Assembly (NCBI RefSeq): GCF_900143015.1
Contig: NZ_FSRT01000001.1
Location: 1,736,001 to 1,800,000 of the forward strand
Length of the DNA stretch: 64,000 nucleotides
Reading direction: 5' to 3'
Source of the DNA: Fibrobacter sp. UWB11
GTDB taxonomy: Bacteria > Fibrobacterota > Fibrobacteria > Fibrobacterales > Fibrobacteraceae
Each line of letters starts with the position of its first letter. The first letter of the stretch is position 1. A model generated the notes under the pieces. It had not been told where the DNA came from. It did not search any database and worked only from the letters and a program-made list of their open reading frames with translations. Of this stretch, positions 24,336 to 33,746 are shown piece by piece. The position numbers and the translations under genes were made by a program.

Positions 24336-24366
24336 GAAAAGCCCCGGGCTTATGCCCGGGGCTTTG
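24336..24366 (-). terminator. terminator of the OmpA gene
   Basis: Perfect 9-bp stem GCCCCGGGC/GCCCGGGGC (24341-24349 with 24354-24362), followed on the minus strand by TTTTCTTA. It lies 24 bp past the stop of the 24386-26719 gene. Confidence 0.9.
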
Positions 24367-24385
24367 TTTGAGACTCTAAAAGGTA

Positions 24386-26719
24386 TTAGTCACCAACGTA
24401 GTTGCTTTCGCACTTCATACCGTCATTTTCCGGTGTGACGAAGTGCATTTCAATACGACGGTTCATTTCGCGACCATCTGCCGTAGAGTTATCGTCAACC
24501 GGGCAGGTAGAGCCGAGACCAACAGCCTTGATGCGGTTCTTGGCAACACCGAACTTCGTGAGCTGCTTCATAACAGCCTTAGCACGGCGGTCAGAGAGCT
24601 TGAGGTTCTTCTTTGCCTTACCGCGGTTGTCGGTATGACCCTGGATCACAATCTTGAGATCCTTATAAGCTTCGTCTTCCTTAAGCTTCTGAGCGATACC
24701 CTTAAGGATTCTCTTAGCGTTAGCGTTGACGGTTGCAGAACCGCTCTTGAAGGAGATACCTTCGAGCTTTTCTACCTTCTTCTTCGGGCAGCCGAAGCCA
24801 TCATCGCCAGCTTCATTCGGGCAGCGGTCAAGACCAGCGCAGACACCTTCGTAAAGGTTGAACATGTTCTTTTCGGTGACCCAAGCATCGCAGACGCCGT
24901 CCTTGTCAAGATCCGGATCCGGGAGCGGGCAGCCATCGTATGCAGGCACGCCGTGTTCGAGCGGGCACTTGTCAAGGCCCTTGCAGGACTTGCCAATGAA
25001 CCATTCCTTAGCGAGAGCTTCATCTTCGGCAGCCTTTTCGAAGTAGTAGCCGAGCTTCTTCTGTACAACCCATTCGTCGCAAACGCCGTCGCCGTCGCTA
25101 TCCGGGTCATCCCACGGGCAGCCCTTATTGCCGGCAGCACCTGCTTCACCCGGACACATGTCGTAGCCCTTGCAAACGCCAGTGTACTGATCAAGCTTGT
25201 TCTTGTCGGTAACCCACGGAGAGCAGAGACCGTCGCCATCCGGGTCCGGATTGTCTTCCGGGCAACCATTGTTGACAAGCGTACCAGCTTCAGCCGGGCA
25301 CTGGTCGATGCCTTCGCAAATATCCTTGAACTGATCAAGCTGACCCTTCTGGCTTACCCAAGAATCGCAAACGCCATCCTTATCCGGGTCCGGATCATCG
25401 GACGGGCAGCCATTGGAGTTGTTACCCTTTTCGGTCGGGCACTGGTCGATACCTTCGCAAACATTACGGAATTCGTCAAGCATACCCTTTTCGGAAACCC
25501 AAGCGTCGCAGACACCATCTTCGTCGCTATCCGGGTTACCCATCGGGCAGCCGCCGTTCAAACGATGACCATAGTCATCCGGGCAGCGGTCATCGGCATC
25601 AGCCACACCGTCGCCATCGCGGTCCTGCGGAGCAAGGAAGCCGGACCAAGTAAGACCACCGAACAAGGCGAGCTGCGGGTTCACGCGAGTCTTGGTAGCC
25701 TTGATACCGGTGAGGAAGTTTTCTTCGTTTTCCATCACGCGTGCAAAGTGAACCATGTTGTCATTACCAACATAGACAGATGCACCGAGCTGGATGTCAA
25801 GACCGATCGGCAAGTGGAACACGGCACCACCGGTCACCTGCTTCATGTCGAGCTTTTCCGGAATGACTGCACCATCGGTCGTCTGGCGGTTCCAGACGAA
25901 GTCTTCGGTCTGAATATCCATGTAGAATTCACCGAAGAAGGAAAGGAAGTCAAGCACATAGAATTCAAGAGCTGCACTTGCAAACGGGAAAGACATGTAA
26001 GCCTTGTCCATAGACATACGGTAACCACCGTTGACATGAACGAGGAGTGGCATAACGTCAATCTTGGAAAGGTCGAACGTCAAAGCGGCACCGACGGTCA
26101 TCACGGACTTAGCAGTACCGTACGGGAATGCCATGCCAACTTCCTTGGCAATGTATTCCGGTTCACGAATCCAGATACCCTGCTTGGAGTTCTTGGAAGT
26201 CTTGAAAGAATATCTGAAGAAAGCAGCGAAGTCGATAGGCACATCTGCCGGAATCGGAGCGCGAGCCTTCAAGCTAGCAGTCACGTTACCGATGTAGCCA
26301 ACCTTCGTACCGGCGAGAGGAGCGCCATTGCAGCCCGGTTCTTCACCGCAAACGGAGTTGCCGTTGAACTGGTCATAGAAGACCGGCAACGTTACACCGA
26401 TATCGAAATAGTCCAAAAGACCAATAGCGAGGCCGACATAGGCACTGATACCGCTATAGTTTGCAACTTCAGCCTTCTGAGCATAGTATTCGTTCTGCAT
26501 CACATAAGGAAATCCGTTCTCAGGATCAGCCTTGAACATGCTATTTCCAAATGTATAATCGCCCAAAGCTGTAAACACAAGCTTAGAATGACCAAGAGAC
26601 TGAGCTGACTGTGTCTTATTGACACCGACGAAGCCCGTCTTGTTAATCGTATTGGCGTGACCAGCGAAGGCGGATGATGCCGCCAAAGCCAGGGCCAATC
26701 CCATTGCTACTCGTTTCAT
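24386..26719 (-). CDS. OmpA-family protein with thrombospondin type 3 repeats
   Basis: 777 residues, ATG with AGGAG upstream. Signal peptide (~1-20), an N-terminal barrel-like region (~25-365), six TSP3 modules of 40-50 residues (~370-650) with Asp-rich calcium sites (DRDGDGVADADDRCP, DPDKDGVCDSWV) and Cys pairs, and a C-terminal OmpA domain (IVIQGHTDNRGKAKKNLKLS, DRRAKAV...NRRIEMHF) that binds peptidoglycan. The protein likely tethers outer membrane to cell wall across a long calcium-stiffened spacer. Monocistronic between a promoter region and a strong terminator, with a TATATTTC element 61 bp upstream. Confidence 0.92.
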   Translation of the reverse strand: MKRVAMGLALALAASSAFAGHANTINKTGFVGVNKTQSAQSLGHSKLVFTALGDYTFGNSMFKADPENGFPYVMQNEYYAQKAEVANYSGISAYVGLAIGLLDYFDIGVTLPVFYDQFNGNSVCGEEPGCNGAPLAGTKVGYIGNVTASLKARAPIPADVPIDFAAFFRYSFKTSKNSKQGIWIREPEYIAKEVGMAFPYGTAKSVMTVGAALTFDLSKIDVMPLLVHVNGGYRMSMDKAYMSFPFASAALEFYVLDFLSFFGEFYMDIQTEDFVWNRQTTDGAVIPEKLDMKQVTGGAVFHLPIGLDIQLGASVYVGNDNMVHFARVMENEENFLTGIKATKTRVNPQLALFGGLTWSGFLAPQDRDGDGVADADDRCPDDYGHRLNGGCPMGNPDSDEDGVCDAWVSEKGMLDEFRNVCEGIDQCPTEKGNNSNGCPSDDPDPDKDGVCDSWVSQKGQLDQFKDICEGIDQCPAEAGTLVNNGCPEDNPDPDGDGLCSPWVTDKNKLDQYTGVCKGYDMCPGEAGAAGNKGCPWDDPDSDGDGVCDEWVVQKKLGYYFEKAAEDEALAKEWFIGKSCKGLDKCPLEHGVPAYDGCPLPDPDLDKDGVCDAWVTEKNMFNLYEGVCAGLDRCPNEAGDDGFGCPKKKVEKLEGISFKSGSATVNANAKRILKGIAQKLKEDEAYKDLKIVIQGHTDNRGKAKKNLKLSDRRAKAVMKQLTKFGVAKNRIKAVGLGSTCPVDDNSTADGREMNRRIEMHFVTPENDGMKCESNYVGD

Positions 26720-26779
26720 AGAGTCTCCTTGATTTTGACCAACCCTTGTCTAGAGTTGTACTTATAGTAATGTATACGT

Positions 26780-26787
26780 GAAATATA
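26780..26787 (-). promoter_or_regulatory. -7/-10 element of the ompA-type gene
   Basis: TATATTTC on the minus strand, 61 bp upstream of the start, within an AT-rich 170-bp gap. Confidence 0.45.
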
Positions 26788-26889
26788 ACTCTTTAAAAAA
26801 AAGTCCGCACTTTTTCTAACGCAAATTAATGGATAAATAATACATAAAATTTAATTTTCGCCATTTGATTGATTTTTTTTTACACATTT

Positions 26890-27591
26890 TTATTTATAAA
26901 ACGTGCTTTCGAAGATTTCCGGATAACAACGGCATAGGCTTGTAAACCCACTTTTACCAATGATTATATGATCCAAAACCGGTATTTGCAAAATTTTACC
27001 TGATGCGCAGAGAACACGCGTAATCGACATGTCTTCGGGACTAGGTTCTAACGAGCCCGAGGGGTGATTGTGGACAAAAATCACAGATACGGCGCGGTCC
27101 TCGATAGCCAAAGCAAAGGCCTCACGCGGGTGCACAGGAGTCTGATTTACAAGTCCAGTCGTGAGTTCATGAACGCGAATGATGTAATTTGCCGAGTTTA
27201 ACGAGATAACAACCAGATGTTCCTGCGATTCGTATTTCATGTACGAGACACGCGAAAGTACATCTTCGGGAACAGAAACGGGAATCGCCTTGTCGCTTAA
27301 AATAAAGCGACCCGAAAGTTCCAGACACGCCAAAATTTGTGCGGCCTTGACTTTTCCAAGTCCACGAATTCGCTTAAGACTTGCAAGCGTAGGGACCGAA
27401 GTTTCTGTCGACAAGAATTGAGAAAGGCGCCGAGCAAGTTCAAAGACATCACAATCATGGCAACCACTCCCCAAAATAATTGCCAACAGTTCTTCGTTGC
27501 TCAAAGCGCTGACACCGGCGTATTCCATTTTTTCACGCGGCATCAAATTAAATTCGGGCCTTGCAAGCAAGGCCACCTGATTATGATTCAT
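26890..27591 (-). CDS. radC: RadC-family JAB-domain protein
   Basis: 233 residues. N-terminal helix-hairpin-helix-like segment (LASLKRIRGLGKVKAAQILACLE) and a C-terminal JAB/MPN metalloprotease-like domain with the motif VIFVHNHPSGSLEPSPEDMSITR (His-x-His plus Asp). The family is named for DNA repair, but its biochemical role is unsettled. ATG start with GGAG 8 nt upstream. It is single between the ompA-type gene promoter region and two barrel genes. Confidence 0.93.
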   Translation of the reverse strand: MNHNQVALLARPEFNLMPREKMEYAGVSALSNEELLAIILGSGCHDCDVFELARRLSQFLSTETSVPTLASLKRIRGLGKVKAAQILACLELSGRFILSDKAIPVSVPEDVLSRVSYMKYESQEHLVVISLNSANYIIRVHELTTGLVNQTPVHPREAFALAIEDRAVSVIFVHNHPSGSLEPSPEDMSITRVLCASGKILQIPVLDHIIIGKSGFTSLCRCYPEIFESTFYK

Positions 27592-27687
27592 CCATGTATC
27601 TCCTGTAAAAAGGGTTCTGCTATATAAACACGCTTTTTACAGGCTTTTGTACTAAAATTTTTTGAAAAAAAATTTTTTGATGCAGCC

Positions 27688-27716
27688 GTTACCGAAAGTT
27701 GAACCTTTCGGGGTTA
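27688..27716. other. hairpin upstream of radC
   Basis: CCGAAAG-TTGAAC-CTTTCGG inverted repeat between the barrel gene stop and radC. The nearest T run is ~15 nt away, so it is a weak terminator at best. Confidence 0.4.
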
Positions 27717-27720
27717 GGCA

Positions 27721-28650
27721 TTAAAAGAATACATTGAATACAAGCTGAAGAGCAAACAAGCTCGATTTGTTTTCAACAACCTTTGCTATGTGTATTGTAT
27801 TATTTGCAGAAGCATAGATTTCTGTGTCCCTGTCTTCAATTCCTCTAAGGTCCCAAATAAAGCGGAGGCCCAAATCACATTGCAACCCGCTAGCGGAGAA
27901 TGAAGTACCAATACCACCAACAACGGACGGAATGAACGTCTTGATTTTCCATTCATCTTCTGCAGCGCGCTTAACGGTCTTATATTCACCATCCTTAGGA
28001 TCATAATACTTCAGAGGTTCACCTGCCGCGTCCGTATATTCGTATTCATGGTCCGTGTCGAAATTGAAGCTAAGACGAATACCGCCTTCGAGATACACAT
28101 ACGAGGTATGCAAGCGCAACATGAGCGGGATATTGATATTGTAGAACGACTTTGCGTCATTTACCTTGTATTCACCCCAGAAATCATCGTCACCACCTGC
28201 ACCCTTGATTTCTTCAGAAAGATAGCCAAGCCCAAAATTCAATTCAGGAACAAAAGAAAGAATTGGATTTAAAGGCATCATGAAGATAAGACCGATATCC
28301 CCAGAGACACCGACCCATTCGTTATCGCCATACTGCTTTACGAAATCTTTATCGGTCGGATAATTTGCCACAAAGGCAACACCAAGACCAAGATGGACAC
28401 CCAAACGAGAACGCATGCCCTGGTTATTGCTACTGCTATTGCTGGGACTGCCATAAGACGAAGCACGAGCTTCTTCAAAGGTTTTGTACTCAGGTTCATT
28501 ACTTACCGGCAACTTGTTGCCATAGCCGTCATCGACAGTGCCTTCGGACCTTGCAGGCGGGATGTCGTTACCGTAGCCATCATCTTCGGCAAAGGCGTTT
28601 GCGCTAAGGCACATCATGGCTATAGCAGAAGCAATCATAAACTTTTTCAT
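27721..28650 (-). CDS. outer-membrane beta-barrel protein
   Basis: 309 residues with ATG and AAGGAG upstream. Signal peptide ends near AFAEDDGYGN; the DDGYGN motif appears twice in the first 45 mature residues, then a Ser/Asn-rich linker (~65-80), then a barrel-like domain (GVHLGLGVAFVANYP...PILSFVPELNFGLGYLSEE) ending in LQLVFNVFF. The aromatic terminus fits Bam recognition. The 28848-29543 gene upstream encodes a shorter relative (shared FVPELNFG/SVVPELNFGM, GVHLGLG/GVHVGMG). Ligand unknown. Confidence 0.78.
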   Translation of the reverse strand: MKKFMIASAIAMMCLSANAFAEDDGYGNDIPPARSEGTVDDGYGNKLPVSNEPEYKTFEEARASSYGSPSNSSSNNQGMRSRLGVHLGLGVAFVANYPTDKDFVKQYGDNEWVGVSGDIGLIFMMPLNPILSFVPELNFGLGYLSEEIKGAGGDDDFWGEYKVNDAKSFYNINIPLMLRLHTSYVYLEGGIRLSFNFDTDHEYEYTDAAGEPLKYYDPKDGEYKTVKRAAEDEWKIKTFIPSVVGGIGTSFSASGLQCDLGLRFIWDLRGIEDRDTEIYASANNTIHIAKVVENKSSLFALQLVFNVFF

Positions 28651-28791
28651 TTTTTCTCCTTAAAACAACATCCGGTGCTGTTATAAATTCGATTTTATTT
28701 GATAGGGTTTAAAATACAAAAAAGAAGAACAACATTTCCAGTCCCTTTTACAAAAAAGTTTCAAAAAAGTTCCATTCTTCTTCTACACCGC

Positions 28792-28816
28792 TAAATTTGC
28801 TCAAAAAAAGCAAATT
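28792..28816. other. 9-bp inverted repeat between barrel genes
   Basis: AAATTTGCT-CAAAAAA-AGCAAATTT, perfect arms, in the 197-bp gap between the two barrel genes; no T tail outside the stem, so terminator or operator is open. Confidence 0.4.
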
Positions 28817-28847
28817 TGGATGTATTAATCTTTTAATTTAAAAGCAA

Positions 28848-29543
28848 TTAGAGTCGTGAACCGAAATAATAATTGACAACAAGCTGTATATTCCACACCT
28901 TTGTCTTGTTTTTCACAACGCTATGTTCAACGTAAAATTCGTCATATTTTTCAATACCGCCAACATCAAGAACAAAGCGTGCACCAACATCAATATCATG
29001 ATGATCATCGGCCCTGAAGGTACCGCCAAGACCAAAGATAAGGGACGGCACAAAAGTCTTTGGTTCCCAGTTCCCTGATCTCGAAACCGAAATCGTATTG
29101 CCATCAATGTCCGATCCGCTAAAGGTATGAGAAGAGGCAAAGTTCAGGCTCACGCGGGCTCCAGATTCAAGATAAAATTGCCGATGCGGAGTAAAACGAA
29201 CGGCGACAGGAATTCTGAATCCATATGCACCGCGATTTTCAGAAACGTCATAATAAGAAACAGAACCAGCATCTCTAGAGCTTATAACCATGCCAAAATT
29301 CAATTCCGGCACAACGCTCAAATACCGGTTGACTCTGATGTTGAACGCGCAACCCAAATCAAAAGCCACGTTCATCCATTCATTGCTTCCCAAATATTCT
29401 GATGGATAATCCCAGTAGCCACCCAAGCCCATCCCCACATGGACACCGGTGATGAATTGTTCTACAGGGGGATCATCAACGGCAAACGCATTGGGGCATA
29501 AGCACATCAGCGCAACAGCCAACGTAGCTATAAAACGTTTCAT
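28848..29543 (-). CDS. outer-membrane beta-barrel protein, short paralogue
   Basis: About 231 residues from ATG 29543 (AAGGAG upstream; the longer frame from 29570 lacks a site). Signal peptide MKRFIATLAVALMCLCPNAFA, then a barrel domain with GVHVGMGLGGYWDYPSEYLG, SVVPELNFGMVISS and a terminal WNIQLVVNYYFGSRL. It resembles its downstream neighbour but lacks the DDGYGN linker, so the pair arose by duplication. Function unknown. Confidence 0.76.
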   Translation of the reverse strand: MKRFIATLAVALMCLCPNAFAVDDPPVEQFITGVHVGMGLGGYWDYPSEYLGSNEWMNVAFDLGCAFNIRVNRYLSVVPELNFGMVISSRDAGSVSYYDVSENRGAYGFRIPVAVRFTPHRQFYLESGARVSLNFASSHTFSGSDIDGNTISVSRSGNWEPKTFVPSLIFGLGGTFRADDHHDIDVGARFVLDVGGIEKYDEFYVEHSVVKNKTKVWNIQLVVNYYFGSRL

Positions 29544-29618
29544 TCTAACTCCTTTTTTAAACTTTCCCATAAAAGAAAATAATTCTTCTATGGTTCACAT
29601 AAAATAAAAAAAGGAGAA

Positions 29619-30458
29619 CTAGCTTCGAGAAAAGCGTTCCAAGAATGAGCTTAATCGTTTGTTTTGAGATTGATTGAACACAAAGTCTGGCGTTCCCTGT
29701 TCCACGACAACGCCCTGATCCATGAAAATGACTTTATTTGCGACATCGCGGGCAAACGCCATTTCGTGCGTCACGATGACCATCGTCATGCGGTCTTCTG
29801 CAAGTTTCTTGATAATCTTGAGAACTTCGCCCGTCAGTTCCGGATCCAGAGCACTAGTCGGTTCATCAAAGAAAAGAATCTTTGGCTTTAATGCAAGCGC
29901 ACGCGCAATGGAAACACGCTGTTGCTGACCACCCGAGAGTTCACACGGGTAAGATTTTTCCTTGCCTTCAAGGCCCATCTGTTTGAGCAAGAATCGAGCA
30001 AGCGCACGAGCATCTTCACGGGAATCGCCCAGCACGCGGATTGGCGCAAGCGTCAAGTTCTGGAGTACGGTCAAATGCGGGAACAAGTTAAAGTTCTGGA
30101 ACACAAGACCTGTCGAAAGACGAATTTCGCGCAAGACCTTTGCTGGAGCGTACTTAATGTTCCCGCCAATGCAAGAACCTGGAATAACCATATCCTTGCC
30201 ATCGACTTTAACCTCGCCCGCCTCGAACGATTCAAGCTGGGTAAGGCAACGGAGTAGCGTGCTTTTGCCAGAGCCGGATGGTCCAATAATCGAAAGCACC
30301 TCGCCCGCCTTAAGATCGAACGAAATATCCTTGAGCACATGCAAGTCGCCAAAAGATTTTTTTAAGTGCTTAACTTCGAGAATCGGAGTTTTCAAATCGA
30401 GAGCGGCATCGTTTATAATTACAGACTGAACATTAGCAGAATCCATGCTACGCCTCAC
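29619..30458 (-). CDS. polar amino-acid ABC transporter ATPase
   Basis: 279 residues. Walker A GPSGSGKST (~residues 60-68), Q-loop FQNFNLFPHLTVL, signature LSGGQQQR, Walker B ILFFDEPTSALDP and H-loop VTHEM are all present, in the GlnQ/HisP branch that energises polar amino-acid uptake. GTG start overlaps the permease stop; an ATG at 30446 with GAGG upstream is an alternative. Last gene of the operon SBP-SBP-permease-ATPase. Confidence 0.94.
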   Translation of the reverse strand: MRRSMDSANVQSVIINDAALDLKTPILEVKHLKKSFGDLHVLKDISFDLKAGEVLSIIGPSGSGKSTLLRCLTQLESFEAGEVKVDGKDMVIPGSCIGGNIKYAPAKVLREIRLSTGLVFQNFNLFPHLTVLQNLTLAPIRVLGDSREDARALARFLLKQMGLEGKEKSYPCELSGGQQQRVSIARALALKPKILFFDEPTSALDPELTGEVLKIIKKLAEDRMTMVIVTHEMAFARDVANKVIFMDQGVVVEQGTPDFVFNQSQNKRLSSFLERFSRS

Positions 30459-31117
30459 TTGTAATAATTGAGTTTGCGTTCAACGTAAGCAAAGACCATG
30501 CTCAAAAGCAAGTTCGCCACATAATAGAAAACGCCTGCCACAAACAACGGGTATATGCTTGCATAGGCCGCCTGCTGCTTTTTGGCAAGCGCAAAAAGTT
30601 CCGTCACGGCAATCACCTGCGCTAGCGAAGTATCTTTCACGAGCGTAATGACTTCGTTTGCACTTGCAGGCACAACACGTTTTGCAACTTGCGGGAGAAT
30701 AATGCGGTAAAAAGTCTGAGCACGAGTGAGTCCCAACATGTAGGCCGCTTCGTACTGACCTTTAGGAATCGACTGGATACCACCGCGAAAGATTTCGGCA
30801 AAATATGCAGCATAGTTTATCGAAAACGCGACAATCACTGCCGGAAAACGGTCAAACGAGAGATCCACGCCCGCATATTCGCTCAGGTAATACGAGCCAA
30901 AGTAAATCGCCACAATCTGCAAAAGCAGCGGAGTGCCACGCATCACCGAGATGTAGAACGACACCGGGTAACGCACGATGCGGTAACGGCTCATCTTGAG
31001 TACAGCAATAAGGAGCCCAAGAGGGATCGAGAACAGGAGCGTGAGCGCAAAAATTGCAAGCGTTGTGCAGAAGCCGCCCCAAAGGACCGGAAGTAAACTG
31101 TTTAAATCAGACATCAA
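30455..31117 (-). CDS. polar amino-acid ABC transporter permease
   Basis: 220 residues with about five transmembrane helices. LLPVLWGGFCTTLAIFAL and GTPLLLQIVAIYF are typical of the HisM/GlnP family, and the EAA loop that contacts the ATPase is ASANEVITLVKDTSLAQVIA-like. As only one permease is encoded, it probably works as a homodimer. It lies between the binding-protein genes and the ATPase gene, which it overlaps by 4 bp. Confidence 0.93.
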   Translation of the reverse strand: MMSDLNSLLPVLWGGFCTTLAIFALTLLFSIPLGLLIAVLKMSRYRIVRYPVSFYISVMRGTPLLLQIVAIYFGSYYLSEYAGVDLSFDRFPAVIVAFSINYAAYFAEIFRGGIQSIPKGQYEAAYMLGLTRAQTFYRIILPQVAKRVVPASANEVITLVKDTSLAQVIAVTELFALAKKQQAAYASIYPLFVAGVFYYVANLLLSMVFAYVERKLNYYK

Positions 31118-31141
31118 ACAAACAACCTCGCCGCCCCCAAC

Positions 31142-31924
31142 TTATTTACCAAACCACTTGGCCGAAATTGCTGCAAATTTGCCATCGTTTTTCATAGAAG
31201 CAAGAGCCGCATTCACAGAATCACGCAATGCCTGATCTTGCTTGCGGAAGCCAATTGCATAGACTTCTTTGTATTTACCTTCGTCAAGAATCGGATAGTT
31301 TGTACCATGCGTTACATTCCAGTATTTGGCAAAGACTTCGTCCATAAAGACGGCATCAACATTTCCGGCAACCAAAGCTTCAATAGCCAATTCCATACTT
31401 TCATACGCATTAACTTCGACCACCTTTCCTAATTCGGAATTCATCAACACGGGTTCAGAAGTCGATGCCTTCTGTACGGCAATCTTTTTTCCCTTGAGGG
31501 CGTCAAGATGTTCGATAGACTTATCCTTTACCATAAAAACCAAACGGTTCATAAGATAAGGATCGCTCAGGTTCATCGAAGCAGCACGGGCGCTATCCAC
31601 ACTCATGCCATTCCAAATACAATCAACATTACCAAAATTCAGTTCATTTTCCTTAATTTTCCAGGAAATCAATTGGGGTTTGAGCTTCACGCCCATGCGC
31701 GCACAGACTTCGGTTGCAACATCAATGTCAAAACCGACAACATTGCTATCCTTGTCATAAAAGCCCATCGGCGGGAACGCGCCCATATGCCCTAGAACCA
31801 ATACGCCGGCCGATTTTACCTTTTCATAAGACAAGTCGGAATTAAAAGAGACTTCCTTCTTTTCGCTGCATCCCCACAGCAAGGCAATAGCGAATACAGC
31901 TATCGGCGCAAATAATTTTTTCAT
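31142..31924 (-). CDS. amino-acid ABC transporter binding lipoprotein 1
   Basis: About 260 residues from ATG 31924 (AAGGAG upstream). Lipobox LLWGC anchors it; the rest is a family-3 solute-binding fold: GVLVLGHMGAFPPMGFYDKD, VVGFDIDVATEVCARMGVKL, CIWNGMSVD, and KKIAVQKAS. It is a close paralogue of the gene immediately upstream. Amino-acid specificity cannot be read by eye; DIDVATEV near the N-lobe contacts the alpha-amino group in this family. Confidence 0.92.
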   Translation of the reverse strand: MKKLFAPIAVFAIALLWGCSEKKEVSFNSDLSYEKVKSAGVLVLGHMGAFPPMGFYDKDSNVVGFDIDVATEVCARMGVKLKPQLISWKIKENELNFGNVDCIWNGMSVDSARAASMNLSDPYLMNRLVFMVKDKSIEHLDALKGKKIAVQKASTSEPVLMNSELGKVVEVNAYESMELAIEALVAGNVDAVFMDEVFAKYWNVTHGTNYPILDEGKYKEVYAIGFRKQDQALRDSVNAALASMKNDGKFAAISAKWFGK

Positions 31925-31972
31925 TTTATTCTCCTTATTCATCAAAATAAAAATATTTCAATAAATAAGGAT

Positions 31973-32764
31973 TTATTTGCCGAACCACTTGGCAGAAATT
32001 TCATCAAATTTGCCGTCTTTTTTCATTGCAGCGAGGACATTATTCACAGAGTCACGGAGAGCCTGGTCCTTCTTGCGGAAACCCACAGCGTAGACTTCGT
32101 CGGAGAGGCCTTCCTCGAGCACCGTGTAGTCCTTCGCGTTCGTCACAATCCAGTACTTGGCCACGATTTCGTCCAGGAACACGGCATCAACACCGCCCTT
32201 GTCCAAATCCATGAGAGCCGTCTGGTTGTCGTCAAACGGAACGATTTCCTTGGCAGCCTTACCAGCATCGGAAGCGTCCAAAAGCTTCTGGGCGGTAGAA
32301 CCGTTCTGCACGGCAATCTTCTTGCCAGCGAGAGCAGCGAGGTTCGTGATAGCCTTGTCCTTCACCGTGAAAATCATGCGGTTCTTGAGGTATGCATCGC
32401 TCAAGTTCATGACCCTAGCGCGATCAGAATCAACACTCATGCCGTTCCAGATGCAGTCAATCTTGCCGGTATTCAGTTCCTGTTCCTTGGCGTCCCAGGA
32501 AATCGGCTGGGTCTTGAGCTTGATGCCCAAGCGAGCGCAAACTTCTGTCGCGAGGTCAATATCAAAGCCCACGATGTTGTTGTCCTTGTCGCGGAAGCCC
32601 ATCGGCGGGAAAGAATCGTCGAGGCCGAGCACAAACACGCCCGCGGCCTTGACCTTATTGAAGGAGTCATCGGCGTTGGACTTTGTTTCGGACTTCTGTT
32701 CATTGCAGGCAGAGAGGAATGCGGCGCAAGCTACCGTCGCAAGAATTGCAAAAAATTTTTTCAT
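31973..32764 (-). CDS. amino-acid ABC transporter binding lipoprotein 2
   Basis: 263 residues with lipobox FLSAC. Same fold and most of the same motifs as its neighbour (GVFVLGLDDSFPPMGFRDKD, VGFDIDLATEVCARLGIKL, CIWNGMSVDSDRARVMNLSD), and both end in SAKWFGK. Differences concentrate between about residues 165 and 215, so the two could bind different amino acids for one permease. First gene of the operon, with a TATATTTC element 28 bp upstream. Confidence 0.93.
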   Translation of the reverse strand: MKKFFAILATVACAAFLSACNEQKSETKSNADDSFNKVKAAGVFVLGLDDSFPPMGFRDKDNNIVGFDIDLATEVCARLGIKLKTQPISWDAKEQELNTGKIDCIWNGMSVDSDRARVMNLSDAYLKNRMIFTVKDKAITNLAALAGKKIAVQNGSTAQKLLDASDAGKAAKEIVPFDDNQTALMDLDKGGVDAVFLDEIVAKYWIVTNAKDYTVLEEGLSDEVYAVGFRKKDQALRDSVNNVLAAMKKDGKFDEISAKWFGK

Positions 32765-32791
32765 CTTAGATTCCTTTTTTAATTTCTGAAG

Positions 32792-32799
32792 GAAATATA
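32792..32799 (-). promoter_or_regulatory. -7/-10 element of the amino-acid ABC operon
   Basis: CCTATATTTC on the minus strand 28 bp before the first binding-protein gene. Confidence 0.5.
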
Positions 32800-32913
32800 G
32801 GAAAGAGAGTGGTTATAAGGCGCCGCAAATGCCATCAGGCTACAATTTCTTTCAGAGATATCCCGAAAAAATGACCTTTTTCCGAGAATTTTGGACAATT
32901 GCAGTTTACATAC

Positions 32914-32946
32914 AAAAAAGGGCCGCATCGCTGCGGTCCTTTTTTG
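32914..32946. terminator. bidirectional terminator after frdB
   Basis: AAAAAA-GGGCCGCA-loop-TGCGGTCC-TTTTTT (stem 32920-32927 with 32932-32939, one mismatch). T runs on both strands; it ends the frd operon 24 bp past the frdB stop. Confidence 0.85.
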
Positions 32947-32969
32947 AATGGTTTGGTCAGGAGTAACTA

Positions 32970-33746
32970 TTAATCCTTGCCATAAACCTTTTCGGCGTAG
33001 GTGACTGTTGCGCCGAGGTATTCGCGGTTCATCTTGGCGATGTAATCGACGGTGATACCCTTCGGGCAGGCAGCCTGGCATTCGTAAAGGTTCGTGCAGT
33101 TGCCGAAGCCTTCCTTGTCCATCTGAGCGACCATGGCCAAAACGCGCTTCTTTGCTTCGACCTTGCCCTGCGGCAAGAAGCTGAGGTGAGAAACCTTAGC
33201 AGAGACGAAGAGCATAGCAGAGGCGTTCTTACATGCAGCGACGCAAGCACCGCAACCAATGCAAGCGGCAGCGTCGAATGCGCGGTCAGCATCAGCCTTC
33301 GGAACCGGAATCGTGGATGCTTCAGGAGCAGCACCAGTGTTGACGGAAACAAAGCCGCCAGCCTGGATGATGCGGTCGAAAGCGGAACGGTCCACAGCGC
33401 AGTCACGGATAACCGGGAATGCGGCAGCGCGCCACGGTTCGATCACGATGGTGTCGCCATCCTTAAACTTACGCATGTGAAGCTGGCAGGTAGTCGTTGC
33501 ATGGTCAGGACCGTGCGGCATACCGTTGATGACGAGAGAGCACATACCACAGATACCTTCGCGGCAGTCGTGGTCGAAAGCGAAGCCTTCCTTGCCCTGC
33601 TTCATCTGTTCTTCGTTCACAATGTCGAGCATTTCCAGGAAGGACATGTCCGGAGAAACATCGTTGATCTTGACAGTTTCGAACTGTCCCTTGGTCTTGG
33701 CATCCTTCTGACGCCAAATCTTCAAAGTCAAATTCAGTCCGCTCAT
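32970..33746 (-). CDS. frdB: fumarate reductase/succinate dehydrogenase iron-sulfur subunit
   Basis: 258 residues. The [2Fe-2S] ligands are in CREGICGMC and the later TTTCQ; the C-terminal clusters are held by [11 protein letters not shown] and [14 protein letters not shown]. The subunit carries electrons between the cytochrome b and the flavoprotein. Its start overlaps the frdA stop as TAATG. In Fibrobacter, whose main product is succinate, the complex most likely runs as fumarate reductase; direction is inferred, not visible. Confidence 0.95.
   Translation of the reverse strand: MSGLNLTLKIWRQKDAKTKGQFETVKINDVSPDMSFLEMLDIVNEEQMKQGKEGFAFDHDCREGICGMCSLVINGMPHGPDHATTTCQLHMRKFKDGDTIVIEPWRAAAFPVIRDCAVDRSAFDRIIQAGGFVSVNTGAAPEASTIPVPKADADRAFDAAACIGCGACVAACKNASAMLFVSAKVSHLSFLPQGKVEAKKRVLAMVAQMDKEGFGNCTNLYECQAACPKGITVDYIAKMNREYLGATVTYAEKVYGKD

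Noticed and set aside
24443-26608. Long open frame antisense to the OmpA/TSP3 gene
   Set aside because: Its apparent repeats are the reverse complement of the TSP3 modules; no domain or start site supports it.
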